Positions 1-8,324 are shown, counted from the first letter of the stretch. The stretch: 31,569 bases of DNA from Desulfobacterales bacterium (GCA_020345785.1 CP070771.1:6337117-6368685); one strand, 5' to 3'. Numbers and translations are program-made. Notes: a model not told the origin generated them from the sequence alone.

Positions 1-42
1 TCCAGGCGAAATGTCTTAGATGAAACGAATTGCTGATGGATC

Positions 43-66
43 TTGTTTCTGAAACAACCCTATAAT
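43..66 (+). promoter_or_regulatory. Palindrome and -10-like box upstream of cardiolipin synthase
   Basis: A perfect 7-1-7 inverted repeat (TTGTTTC-T-GAAACAA, 43-57) lies three bases before a consensus TATAAT at 61-66. No good -35 box sits 16-18 bp upstream, so the promoter would need an activator, or the match is chance. The palindrome would fall between the -35 and -10 elements, a place where a bound repressor could block polymerase. The next start codon is at 107. Confidence 0.3.
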
Positions 67-106
67 GAGTTTTTTGATGTCGAAAAGGAGTACTTAGGAT
101 AATATC

Positions 107-1561
107 ATGCATTTTTCCTCTGCATTCACGCTTACGACACTGTTGCATATCCTAATCATCATCGGCATTTCCATCCGGGTCATCAAGGTGCGGCTGCCGG
201 TGGCGACATCGCTGGCCTGGCTGCTACTGGTGTTCTTCTTGCCTTTGGTTGGCGCAATTGGTTATATGGTATTGGGTGAGAAGCGTCTGGGCGGAAAATT
301 TACGGCGCGCACCCGTGCCATCAAGGGACGCTATGACAACTGGCTGCAGAGTTTGCCGCCGGAAATTCGTTCCGACCCTCAGCGATTGAGTCCGGAAGCC
401 CGCTCTCTGAGCCGCCTGGCGGAAACGACCCTCAATATTCCGGCATTGTCCGGCAACCGGCTTCAACTGCTCGATGCGGCCGAGCCGATTCTTCGTGCAA
501 TGATCAGCGACATCGACCGTGCCCAGAGATTTTGCCACCTGGAATTTTATATCTGGACTGAAGGCGGTATGGCGGACGAGGTGGGTGCCGCAATCCTGCG
601 AGCGGCCGGTCGCGGCGTGACCTGCCGCGTGCTGCTGGACGCTATCGGAAGCGCCCGCTTCATCAAGGGCCGCCTGGTAGAGCAGCTTAAAGCCGGCGGC
701 GTCGAAGTGGCCTTTGCCCTGCCGGTCAGCTCGCTCAGCGTGTTCAAGGTACGGCCGGATCTGCGGCTGCATCGCAAAATCGTCGTCATCGATGATACGG
801 TTGGCTACACCGGCAGCTTCAACCTGGTGGATCCGCGTTTTTTCAAACAGGATGCCGGTGTCGGAGAGTGGGTTGATGCGATGGTGCGCCTCGAGGGTCC
901 TGGTGTCTCCGCGCTGAACGCGCTTTTCAGATGGGATTGGGAAGTGGAAACCGGCCGTGATTTGGAGGCACCGGCCGCAAGCGATGGTGCCATTACCAAC
1001 TCGAGATCGGGTGAGACGGACGTGCAGGTGATTCCTTCAGGACCCGGCATGACCGGCAACAGTATCTATCACCTGATGCTGTTATCCATTTATTCCGCTC
1101 AGCGCGAAATCACTATAACAACACCCTATTTCGTGCCCGACGATGCGGTCAGCACGGCCCTGCTGACGGCCGCGGAGCGCGGGGTCAAGGTCACGGTCAT
1201 TGTGCCGGAACGCAACGATTCCCGGCTGGTGCACTACACCTGCCGTTCCTACTTTGACGATATGCTGACCGCCGGAATTCGAATTTTCGGGTTTAAAGGC
1301 GGGCTGCTGCACACCAAAAGCGTTGTGGTTGACCGGCACGTTGCGTTGTTCGGCTCGCTCAATCTCGACGTCCGCAGCTTCTGGCTGGATTTTGAGGTGA
1401 CCCTTGGTGTGTATGATCCGGCGTTCGCCCAACAGCTATTGGCACTGCAGGAAAAGTATATCGAAGACGCAATACCTTTGGCTTTGCAAACCTGGCAGCA
1501 GCGGACGGGCAAAGAGCGTTTTATCGAAAACCTGGCGCGGCTTGCCAGCCCGCTTCTCTAA
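107..1561 (+). CDS. cls: Cardiolipin synthase (phospholipase D superfamily)
   Basis: Membrane enzyme of phospholipid synthesis that joins two phosphatidylglycerols into cardiolipin and glycerol. The 484-residue protein has the usual length and layout. Two N-terminal hydrophobic segments lie at about residues 10-25 and 32-56, followed by a cytosolic part with two HKD phosphodiesterase motifs. HKD1 is H222-K224-D229 (LHRKIVVIDD), followed by TGSFN. HKD2 is H402-K404-D409 (LHTKSVVVDR), followed by FGSLN. Both motifs are complete, so the enzyme should be active. The ATG at 107 has an AGGAG about 17 bases upstream, rather far, but the N-terminal membrane segments support this start. The gene ends 37 bases before the racemase homologue and may be read through into it, although the functions look unrelated. 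ClsA and ClsB types cannot be separated beyond noting that the N-terminal membrane hairpin resembles ClsA. Confidence 0.93.
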   Translation: MHFSSAFTLTTLLHILIIIGISIRVIKVRLPVATSLAWLLLVFFLPLVGAIGYMVLGEKRLGGKFTARTRAIKGRYDNWLQSLPPEIRSDPQRLSPEARSLSRLAETTLNIPALSGNRLQLLDAAEPILRAMISDIDRAQRFCHLEFYIWTEGGMADEVGAAILRAAGRGVTCRVLLDAIGSARFIKGRLVEQLKAGGVEVAFALPVSSLSVFKVRPDLRLHRKIVVIDDTVGYTGSFNLVDPRFFKQDAGVGEWVDAMVRLEGPGVSALNALFRWDWEVETGRDLEAPAASDGAITNSRSGETDVQVIPSGPGMTGNSIYHLMLLSIYSAQREITITTPYFVPDDAVSTALLTAAERGVKVTVIVPERNDSRLVHYTCRSYFDDMLTAGIRIFGFKGGLLHTKSVVVDRHVALFGSLNLDVRSFWLDFEVTLGVYDPAFAQQLLALQEKYIEDAIPLALQTWQQRTGKERFIENLARLASPLL

Positions 1562-1598
1562 AAATGACCGGCCGAAAAACGTCGTACTGGAGAAAACA

Positions 1599-2822
1599 AT
1601 GAAATTCAAACTTCCGCAAAGACCCTGGCATGACTGGGGCTGGCTGGAGATCGATCTGCCCGAAGATTGGGATGTTCAATACTGCCCCATGGCGGGATAC
1701 GATAGGGTTCCTCTGTCCGCTGAAAAGATGCGCGCCTGCATCAACACGCCGCTTGGAACGCCCGGTCTCATGGAATTGGCCCGCGGAAAAAAGCGGGCCG
1801 TCATCGTTTTCGACGACATGACCCGTCCCACCCGGACCTTTGAGCTGGCCCCCCTGGTGCTCGATATTCTTCACAAGGCCGGGCTGACCGAAGACCAGAT
1901 CACCTTTGTCTGTGCTCTGGGAACCCATGGGGCGCTGACCATGGTCGACCTTAGAAAAAAGCTGGGTTCGGATATTGTCGAAAAATACAGGGTGTTCAAT
2001 CACAATATCTATGAAAACTGCGTGGAAGTCGGGGTGACCCGGCGCGGCACGCGGGTGATGTTCAACCGCGAAGTCATGGAAGCCGATCTGAAGATTGCCA
2101 TCGGCTGCGTCACGGCCCACGTCCAAGCCGGGTTCTCCGGGGGCGGCAAGCTGTTTTTGCCCGGCGTGGCCCATATCGATTCTATTGCCCACTACCACCT
2201 GGACGTGGAGAAAATGGGCAAGGAGACCACCGGCATGGGCTGCCACACAAACAATATCCTGAGGCAGGAGATCAACGAGGCCGCTGCCATGGCCAAGGTG
2301 GATTTCCTGCTAAACGCGGTGGTCAATGGCCGGGGGGAGACCACCGGGTTGTACGCCGGCGATCTTTATCAGGCCCATGACGCGGCCGTGGCGGCGGCCA
2401 AAGAGATTTACCTCACGGACCCAACCCCGGCAAACAAGGACATAGTCGTTGCCAACGCCTTTTCCAAGCCGAATGAAATGGGTATTGCCATTGTGCTTGG
2501 AATTATGGCATTAGAGGAATTGCGGGGCACCGTTGTGGTGATCGCCGATTCTCCCGAGGGACAGGTGCCCCATTATCTTCTGGGGCGATTCGGCCGGGAT
2601 TACGGCGGCCGCCAATACCCCGTGGCAGGTATTCCGCCCGGCGTGAATCTGATTATCATGACGTCTTATCCCGATCGGACGCTTTTGGATTGGTTTTCCA
2701 ATCCGGATGACGCTGCCATCGCCCGCAACTGGGAGGAAGTCATGGCCATGGTGCGCCCCCGCCATGGCGCAGGCACTCAAGCGGCTATCCTGCCCAACGC
2801 AACCATGCAGTACTATTCTTAA
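1599..2822 (+). CDS. LarA-family nickel-pincer hydroxyacid racemase/epimerase (DUF2088)
   Basis: A 407-residue member of the lactate racemase family, whose enzymes interconvert 2-hydroxyacid stereoisomers using a nickel pincer nucleotide covalently bound to a lysine. All signature residues are present: DDMTRPT at 72-78 (nucleotide-binding region), H110 in LGTHG, H174, K184 in GGGKLFLPG, and H200. The last three match the numbering of Lactobacillus LarA (H174, cofactor lysine K184, Ni ligand H200), and H110 corresponds to its H108. The frame is open from 1404, but the ATG at 1599 is chosen: it has GGAG 6 bases upstream, lies past the cls stop, and begins the family N terminus. It is followed at 17 bases by a UxaA-type small subunit, so the substrate is probably a hydroxyacid or sugar acid handled by that enzyme rather than lactate. 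The cofactor genes larB, larC and larE are not in this window. Confidence 0.85.
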   Translation: MKFKLPQRPWHDWGWLEIDLPEDWDVQYCPMAGYDRVPLSAEKMRACINTPLGTPGLMELARGKKRAVIVFDDMTRPTRTFELAPLVLDILHKAGLTEDQITFVCALGTHGALTMVDLRKKLGSDIVEKYRVFNHNIYENCVEVGVTRRGTRVMFNREVMEADLKIAIGCVTAHVQAGFSGGGKLFLPGVAHIDSIAHYHLDVEKMGKETTGMGCHTNNILRQEINEAAAMAKVDFLLNAVVNGRGETTGLYAGDLYQAHDAAVAAAKEIYLTDPTPANKDIVVANAFSKPNEMGIAIVLGIMALEELRGTVVVIADSPEGQVPHYLLGRFGRDYGGRQYPVAGIPPGVNLIIMTSYPDRTLLDWFSNPDDAAIARNWEEVMAMVRPRHGAGTQAAILPNATMQYYS

Positions 2823-2839
2823 TAGGATGAAGCTAAACG

Positions 2840-3106
2840 ATGAAACCCAACACTGTCGTCATCCACCCAAAAGACAATGTCGCTGTTGCACTCGAGGATA
2901 TTCCTCGCGGCGCAGAGGTTCGGCTGCCCGACGGGCGATCCTTTCCGGCCCGGGCGGATATCCCTTTCAGCCACAAGGTATTGCTGGCCGATTTGGCCGC
3001 GGGTGCAGATGTCATCAAGTATGGTGAAATTATCAGCCAAGTGAAAAAAAATCTAAAGCAAGGGGAATGGGTGCATACCCACAACCTGGACCTGGGGGAG
3101 GAATAG
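2840..3106 (+). CDS. UxaA-family dehydratase/lyase small subunit (SAF domain)
   Basis: An 88-residue protein matching the SAF domain that forms the N terminus of altronate/galactarate dehydratases (UxaA, GarD) and the separate alpha subunit of (2R)-sulfolactate sulfo-lyase (SuyA). Typical features are the N-terminal stretch VIHPKDNVAVALEDIPRGAE, the central PFSHKVLLADLAAGADVIKYGE, and the terminal WVHTHNLDL. The large subunit follows after six bases, so the two form one heteromeric enzyme. In Escherichia coli UxaA both parts are fused in one chain of about 495 residues; here they are separate, as in SuyAB. The Shine-Dalgarno is weak (AGGA about 13 bases upstream), which suggests coupling to translation of the racemase gene. 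The substrate cannot be read from the sequence. Confidence 0.8.
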   Translation: MKPNTVVIHPKDNVAVALEDIPRGAEVRLPDGRSFPARADIPFSHKVLLADLAAGADVIKYGEIISQVKKNLKQGEWVHTHNLDLGEE

Positions 3107-3112
3107 ACGTCC

Positions 3113-4273
3113 ATGGACACTTTTTTAGGGTATGAGCGCCCGGACGGTTCGGCGGGCGTCCGCAATCACGTGGCGGTTTTACCGACGGTTTCCTGCGCCA
3201 ACGGCGTGGTGGCGGCCATTGCCCGGCAGGTGCCGGAGGTCGTTCCCCTGTATCACAGCATCGGCTGCGGTCGCGGCGGGGCGGATCTTGCCGTCCACCA
3301 GAGAACGATAGTCAATCTTTGCCAAAACCCGAACCTGGCCGGTTTGCTGATCGTGGGACTCGGCTGTGAATTCATTAACGCTGCCGACCTTGAGCAGGCA
3401 GCCGCGCAGGCCGGCAAACACGTTTGGCGTCTGATCATCCAGCAGGAAGGCGGCTCCCGCAAGACCACGACTAAGGGAGTGAAGTTGGCGCGGGATCTCT
3501 TGGCCGCAGCCCGGGAGATGGAGCGCACCCCGGTTCCGGCGCGCACGCTTTTGGTCGGCCTGGAATGCGGCGGATCGGATGCCTTTTCCGGCGTGACTGC
3601 CAATCCGGCCGTGGGACGGGCGTCCGATCGCCTGGTAGAGGATGGGGCCACCGTGATTTTGACCGAGACCACCGAAATGATCGGCACCAGTCATATTTTG
3701 AGCCGACGCGCTGCTACGGCCGCCGTCGGGGATAAAATCGTCGAAATCATCGAGCACCAGGAGCTGAAATGCGCCGAGGTGCTCGGTCCGCTGGCCAAAA
3801 TAGCGATCAGCCCGGGCAACATGGACGGGGGCATGAGCAGCATTCGGGAAAAATCTTTGGGCTGCATTGTCAAATCGGGCTTGCATCCCATCGTCGAGGT
3901 AATCGGCTATGCCGAAAAACCGACCCGGCAAGGCGTGGTGATCATGAACGGCCCCGGCTATGACACGGATTCGCTGACCGGCATGGCCGCCGCCGGGGCC
4001 CAGGTCATTATTTTCACCACCGGCCGCGGCAACCCCATCGGCTTTCCGCTGGCCCCGGTCATCAAGGTGATCAGCACCAGCCGGGCCTACCGACGGATGG
4101 AAGACGACATGGACGTCAACGCCGGGGCCGTCTTAGAAGGCCGGTCACTGGAAGCGGTGGGCTGCGAGATTTACGATCTGCTGGGCCGTGTCGTCAACGG
4201 CGAGCCCACCAAGGCCGAAATCAACCAACAGGACGGCATCCTGTGCGTTTATACCCAGAACACGTCCTTATGA
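3113..4273 (+). CDS. UxaA-family dehydratase/lyase large subunit (altronate dehydratase or sulfolactate sulfo-lyase type)
   Basis: A 386-residue catalytic subunit of the UxaA/GarD family, metal-dependent enzymes that eliminate water (altronate, galactarate) or sulfite (3-sulfolactate) from a polyhydroxy or sulfonated acid. Family marks are the N terminus FLGYERPDGSAGVRNHVAVL, YHSIGCGRGG at about 43-52, LIVGLGCE at about 79-86, GLECGGSDAFSGVTANPAVG around 145-165, and the late MEDDMDVNAG. A strong purine tract (GGGGGAGGA, 3094-3102) lies ten bases before the ATG. The trio LarA-like, SAF subunit, large subunit implies that a racemase supplies the stereoisomer this lyase accepts. Subunit sizes (about 9 and 41 kDa) resemble the 8 + 42 kDa sulfo-lyase SuyAB, but size alone cannot separate it from altronate-type enzymes. 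No clear terminator is visible in the 230-base gap before the convergent iorB end. Confidence 0.82.
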   Translation: MDTFLGYERPDGSAGVRNHVAVLPTVSCANGVVAAIARQVPEVVPLYHSIGCGRGGADLAVHQRTIVNLCQNPNLAGLLIVGLGCEFINAADLEQAAAQAGKHVWRLIIQQEGGSRKTTTKGVKLARDLLAAAREMERTPVPARTLLVGLECGGSDAFSGVTANPAVGRASDRLVEDGATVILTETTEMIGTSHILSRRAATAAVGDKIVEIIEHQELKCAEVLGPLAKIAISPGNMDGGMSSIREKSLGCIVKSGLHPIVEVIGYAEKPTRQGVVIMNGPGYDTDSLTGMAAAGAQVIIFTTGRGNPIGFPLAPVIKVISTSRAYRRMEDDMDVNAGAVLEGRSLEAVGCEIYDLLGRVVNGEPTKAEINQQDGILCVYTQNTSL

Positions 4274-4503
4274 CGCCACATCTACTCCAACTCCATTCAT
4301 TAATCACTGCTTTGCCGGTAAGAATTCAGAAGGTTTTACCCTTACTGAGGGAGCCTGTTAACTTGTCCAAACCTTAACGATGGCGGAGTCTTATACCTGA
4401 TTTCGGATCCGAGGTGATGGCACGGGTCTCCAAAAATTCTACCCTTTTATAACATAATTTCTTAATTTCAGATCATCGCTGGTGCCTGTAGGAAGAACGG
4501 CGC

Positions 4504-5121
4504 TTAACTGATCATTGCCAGGCCCTTGTCGAATGCCGTGACGTTTATTTCGAGTTTGTCCGGGGGCATGGTGCGGGCCATCACCTCGCGGAAGCCATCC
4601 CTGTCCAGGGGAAGGTCGCCGACACCCGCCAACGCACCCACCAGCAGGACATTGCCCAGAATGGGGTTGCCGAGCTGCACCGCCGCTTCGGTGGCTTCGA
4701 TGAACCAGTGGGCCCGGGTGAGTTTTTCCATCCACCGGTGGAGATCGTCCCCGGAAGGGTAGTTGAGTTCTCCGCAAATCACGCCCACCGAGTAAACCGG
4801 CCGGGTGTTCGTGATCACCTTGACCTCGGGATTGCCGTATTCCTGCAACACCCGCAAGGCCTCGGTCGGTTCCAAAGCCACCACAATATGCGCCTTTCCC
4901 CTGGGAATCTGCGGAGACAGGATGGACTCGGAGCTGATCCGCAGGTGGCTCATGACCGAGCCGCCCCGCTGGGATGCGCCGAAGGTTTCGCCGATGGTGA
5001 CATAATAGCCCTTGTCGGAGAGCATGTTGCCGATCAGTTTGGATGCCAGTACATTTCCCTGACCGCCCACCCCGGTGATGATCAGGTTGTAAGGGTCCGC
5101 TGCAAGTGCCTGGTTGGTCAT
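4504..5121 (-). CDS. iorB: Indolepyruvate:ferredoxin oxidoreductase beta subunit
   Basis: The 205-residue gamma-type subunit of a 2-oxoacid:ferredoxin oxidoreductase, partner of the thiamine-diphosphate subunit encoded just upstream. The N terminus YNLIITGVGGQGNVLASKLI is the family hallmark, followed by GETFGASQRGGSVMSHLRIS at about 44-63. The length is normal for IorB. The ATG lies one base after the iorA TAA stop, and its Shine-Dalgarno (GGAG, 10 bases before the start) lies inside the last codons of iorA, so translation is coupled. The complex oxidises aryl pyruvates and sometimes branched-chain 2-oxo acids to acyl-CoA and CO2, reducing ferredoxin. Nearby aminotransferase and deacylase genes point to amino-acid-derived 2-oxo acids as substrates. 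The downstream gap to 4273 contains a small palindrome (TCGGATCCGA at 4403) but no obvious terminator. Confidence 0.9.
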   Translation of the reverse strand: MTNQALAADPYNLIITGVGGQGNVLASKLIGNMLSDKGYYVTIGETFGASQRGGSVMSHLRISSESILSPQIPRGKAHIVVALEPTEALRVLQEYGNPEVKVITNTRPVYSVGVICGELNYPSGDDLHRWMEKLTRAHWFIEATEAAVQLGNPILGNVLLVGALAGVGDLPLDRDGFREVMARTMPPDKLEINVTAFDKGLAMIS

Positions 5122-5122
5122 G

Positions 5123-7057
5123 TTATGCCGTCTCCTTTTTCTGAATGGCCCCGGACGGGCAAATGGATGCGCACACGCCGCACCCCGAACAGATCACCTC
5201 GTCGATGCGTGCGGTCCTGGTTTCCGGATCCCACTGCAGCCCCGGACATTTGAAAACCCGGGTGCACAGCTTGTTGCAGCCGCAGTTCTCGCCGAAGCAC
5301 ACGGATTCGTCCAGGGTCACATCAAACAGCTTTTTCCCCTTTTTCTCCGGGCCCAGCGCACAGCTTTGTTTGAGAATAAGAACATTCACACCACCTTTTT
5401 GGAGGAGCTCCAGCAGTTTGTTTTGGGTTGTCTCGATTTCGAAGGGATCCGACTCCTCAACATGAGCTCCCATGGCCGTGGCGATCCTGGCGATATCCAA
5501 CGCAGGCACGTCGCTGCCCGCTGCATTTACGCTCGACCCGGGGTGCGGCTGGAAGCCCGTCATGGCGGTTCCCGAATTGTCCAGCACCACCAGGGTCATG
5601 TCCGCCTGGTTGTGAATGGCGTTGATCAGCGCAGGCAGAACTGCATGGAAAAAAGTAGAATCACCGCATACGGACAAAACCGGCTGATCCATGCCGAATC
5701 GGCCGAGCTTGCCGAATCCGCTGGCCAGCCCGGTCCCCGACCCCATGGCGTGCATGGTTTTCAAGGTGCCAAACCCCGTGGGCAGAAAACCCAGTGAGTA
5801 GCAGCCGATGTCGCCGCAGAGAAACCCATCGCGCCCATCCATTTCCAGTGCATTGTGAATGGACCACAGACTGGCCCGGTGGGGGCAGCCCGCACAGAAT
5901 GCCAGGTCCCGCGGGGGCGCGGCGGAGGAGCCGACCTCCGCCGCCAGTCCGGCATAGGCGGGCGCCACGGCCTGGTAGTCGACTGACAGGATTTTGGCCA
6001 GGCCCGCGGCCACCAGGTCCGGGTTCAACTCGTTTACCGACGGCAAGGTCCCGTCGCTGCGGCCGTGGAACTGCTTGATTCCGATACGCCCGGCGATTTC
6101 GGCCGCGAGGATTTTGACATTGTCCTCCAAAAACGGCAGCACTTCTTCCACCGTGTAGACCACCGGGCTCCTGGAAAGATGCGTTTCCATGAACTTGGGC
6201 GGCAGGGGCCAGGTCGTTCCCAGCTTGAGCAGGCCCACTCGATTTTCCGCGCCCAGCAGCCGAATGGCTTCCTTTGAATACAGATAACAGGCGCTGCTGG
6301 TAACTATAAGCACCTCGGGCGCTTCCGGCCCCTCGTAGCGGTTAAAGGGGCAATCCTCGAAAAACGCCACCGCCTGGCGCAGTTTCTGCTGCATCTGAGT
6401 GTGCCGGTAGTGCACCGGCAGCGGAATCATGTAGCCCTTGTCCGGGTCCAGAAATTCGCCCCTGTGTTCAAACCGCGCCTTGGGTGCGGTCTCGGGCAGC
6501 GCACCCAGGGTCACGTTGCCGCTGGCATGGGACAAACGGGTGACCGAGCGGATCATCACCAGGTTTCTGATCTTCTCGGAGAGCTCAAAAGCCCATTTGG
6601 TCATGTCCTTGGCTTCCTGGAAGTCGCCGGGCTCGATCAGCGGAACCTCGAAAAGCTTGGCAAATTGGCGGCTCTCCCCCTCGTTGGCCGACGACAGGGC
6701 GCCCGGATCCTCGCAGGAAATCAGGATCATGCCGCCCCGGGTCCCGGTTTCGGACAAATGCAGCATGAAATCGGACGCCACGTTCACCCCCACCTGTTTC
6801 ATCACGGCCGCCGAGCGCAGTCCCGCAAATGAGGCCGCCGCAGCCACCTCCATGGCCACCTTTTCGTTGACCGACCACTCAACGTAGAGATTTCTGGCCT
6901 CAGAGGCCCGGGCGAGATTTTCGATGATTTCAGACGAAGGCGTTCCCGGGTAGCCCGCAGCCACCGAGAGCCCCGCTTCCAGAGCCCCGCGGGCGAAGGC
7001 CTCGTTGCCTTGCATCAGCCGGGAGTCGCCGGGCCGGCCGTCACATATCGTTTCCAT
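5123..7057 (-). CDS. iorA: Indolepyruvate:ferredoxin oxidoreductase alpha subunit
   Basis: The 644-residue catalytic subunit of the anaerobic 2-oxoacid:ferredoxin oxidoreductase that turns aryl pyruvates into aryl-acetyl-CoA and CO2. Its order is typical: an N-terminal pyrimidine-binding domain (GNEAFARGALEAGLSVAAGYPGTPS region, about 18-45); a central region; a thiamine-diphosphate domain with FCAGCPHR and GDIGCYSLG near 400-430, then GDSTFFHAVLPALINAI and LDNSGTAMTGFQPHPG (motif GDS...DN); and a C-terminal Fe-S module. The Fe-S cysteines are CFGENCGCNKLC from about 587 and CSGCGVCASICP from about 623, enough for two clusters. The ATG at 7057 has AGGAG five bases upstream. It lies 142 bases downstream of the FrhB-like gene on the same strand, with a repeat-rich spacer between. 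Leftward transcription probably begins in the 8325-8701 divergent region. Confidence 0.95.
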   Translation of the reverse strand: METICDGRPGDSRLMQGNEAFARGALEAGLSVAAGYPGTPSSEIIENLARASEARNLYVEWSVNEKVAMEVAAAASFAGLRSAAVMKQVGVNVASDFMLHLSETGTRGGMILISCEDPGALSSANEGESRQFAKLFEVPLIEPGDFQEAKDMTKWAFELSEKIRNLVMIRSVTRLSHASGNVTLGALPETAPKARFEHRGEFLDPDKGYMIPLPVHYRHTQMQQKLRQAVAFFEDCPFNRYEGPEAPEVLIVTSSACYLYSKEAIRLLGAENRVGLLKLGTTWPLPPKFMETHLSRSPVVYTVEEVLPFLEDNVKILAAEIAGRIGIKQFHGRSDGTLPSVNELNPDLVAAGLAKILSVDYQAVAPAYAGLAAEVGSSAAPPRDLAFCAGCPHRASLWSIHNALEMDGRDGFLCGDIGCYSLGFLPTGFGTLKTMHAMGSGTGLASGFGKLGRFGMDQPVLSVCGDSTFFHAVLPALINAIHNQADMTLVVLDNSGTAMTGFQPHPGSSVNAAGSDVPALDIARIATAMGAHVEESDPFEIETTQNKLLELLQKGGVNVLILKQSCALGPEKKGKKLFDVTLDESVCFGENCGCNKLCTRVFKCPGLQWDPETRTARIDEVICSGCGVCASICPSGAIQKKETA

Positions 7058-7070
7058 ATTTTCTCCTCAT

Positions 7071-7154
7071 ATTCGGCATTCGGCATGTAGATTGGTTGAT
7101 TCGTTAAATTGGTTTATTACTAATCAACTTGTCAACTTAATCAACAAATCAACC
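7071..7154. repeat. Intergenic quasi-repeat with inverted arms (iorA upstream region)
   Basis: The spacer between the FrhB-like gene and iorA holds an exact 7-bp doublet (ATTCGGC at 7071 and 7078). Next come a GGTTGATT-type arm at about 7092-7119 and a TCAAC-rich arm with starts at 7124, 7132, 7141 and 7149. GGTTGATT (7094-7101) and AATCAACC (7147-7154) are perfect complements, so the two arms can pair as a hairpin. The same TCAAC motif recurs at 19493-19526. Confidence 0.6.
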
Positions 7155-7199
7155 AGAAGGAGTTAACCATTCAACAAGGTCTGAAACAGTTCGCGTCCG

Positions 7200-8324
7200 C
7201 TACCCGACACCTGGGCCAATCAGCCGCGCGAGCACCTCGGGCGGCACCCTCAAGGCCGGCCGGAAATTCTCGCCCTCCTGGCGAAGCAGTCCATGACGGT
7301 CCGCGTTGCGAAACGAGCGCTCCTTTTTGGCCAGGGCCGCACGTGACAGCGCCTGTTCGTTCTCCTTCGGAAACGCTTCGGTCACCAACCACCCGTCCGC
7401 CTCGGCTCTATCCACCAACTCGGAGCCGGTTTGGGTGCGGATGAGAAGCGTGTTCCAGCCGGGCCGGCCTTCATACATGCCCACCGACACGTCGGTCCAT
7501 TCCGCTGTCATGTCGGGGCAAATGAAGCAGGTGTGCGGGATCAGCCGGCGGATCTCCTTGAGGGAGAAGCGCTTTTCACCATCGCTGGTTTTCACCACCA
7601 GTACTTCGGCCGGCGGCGGCGGGATATCCATGCCCGTGATCCCCGCGATGTCCATGCGCTCGGACAGATACGTCACCAGTTGCCGGTGATCCAGGGCCCA
7701 GTTGCAGAACACGCCCACGGCAAGGGCGATCGGGTCCTCAAAATCCTCCCGCTCAAGCGGGTTCATCCGCATCTGGGCAACAGCCGTCATCTGGCAGGGG
7801 GTGCCCACCACGGCAAGTTTGCGCGCCCCTTCGCGGGTCGCCTGGTTCAACACGGTCAGGGTCGGCGCGGCAATGAATTTTGATCCCGCGCATGCAGCCA
7901 CCTGGTCCGATTCCGTCACCAACCGGGCCACCGGCTCGATTCCCTGGGCTGCCGTCAGCACCGCCCCATTGACAAGCTTTTTGTCCAGGGCATAAGCGAC
8001 CAGCGCCGACACGCTGCCGCCGCCCTGAAAGTCGCCGCTGATCCTTTTCCCCGCCCTGGCAGCCAGGATGCGCTTGAAACGCCCCAGAGGCGCCCCATCG
8101 TAGGGTTCGTTCCAGAAAAATCGGGAGAGCCCATCGAGATCTACCTCCGTTTTCGGGCAGTGGGCATTGCAGCGGCCCTGCTCCAAGGTGCAGGAAAACA
8201 ACATGGCGCTTTTGCCCTTGTAGGTTTTGAAGTAGGGGCAGATGTTCACGCACATGCCGCAGCCGATGCACAAGTCGCGCTTCGCCACATCGTTGACAAG
8301 TTCCTTCGATCCATAGATTCTCAT
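7200..8324 (-). CDS. FrhB-family iron-sulfur flavoprotein (coenzyme F420 hydrogenase/dehydrogenase beta-subunit type)
   Basis: A protein of about 374 residues of the FrhB/FdhB family, which carries flavin and Fe-S clusters and passes electrons between ferredoxin and another acceptor. A ferredoxin-like N terminus has C19-x2-C22-x2-C25-x3-C29 (CIGCGMCVNICP), followed by C45, C52 and C56. The FrhB body includes VVGTPCQMTAVAQMR and the C-terminal TCFICPDMTAEWTDVSVG, which contributes further cysteine ligands and the conserved Asp-rich turn. GGGAGG lies 10 bases before the ATG at 8324; a GTG at 8327 in the same frame would be 7 bases away and is an alternative start. Being first in the leftward unit with iorA-iorB, it probably takes electrons from the ferredoxin that IorAB reduces. 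True F420 use is not implied; bacterial FrhB homologues use other carriers. The acceptor is unknown. Confidence 0.83.
   Translation of the reverse strand: MRIYGSKELVNDVAKRDLCIGCGMCVNICPYFKTYKGKSAMLFSCTLEQGRCNAHCPKTEVDLDGLSRFFWNEPYDGAPLGRFKRILAARAGKRISGDFQGGGSVSALVAYALDKKLVNGAVLTAAQGIEPVARLVTESDQVAACAGSKFIAAPTLTVLNQATREGARKLAVVGTPCQMTAVAQMRMNPLEREDFEDPIALAVGVFCNWALDHRQLVTYLSERMDIAGITGMDIPPPPAEVLVVKTSDGEKRFSLKEIRRLIPHTCFICPDMTAEWTDVSVGMYEGRPGWNTLLIRTQTGSELVDRAEADGWLVTEAFPKENEQALSRAALAKKERSFRNADRHGLLRQEGENFRPALRVPPEVLARLIGPGVG

Noticed and set aside
1404..1598. Upstream extension of the LarA-like frame into cls
   Set aside because: It overlaps the end of cls in another frame, and a proper ribosome site and family N terminus exist at 1599.
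4274..4503. Rho-independent terminator between the convergent UxaA large-subunit and iorB genes
   Set aside because: Only a 10-bp palindrome (TCGGATCCGA) without a T run was found; not enough to call a terminator.
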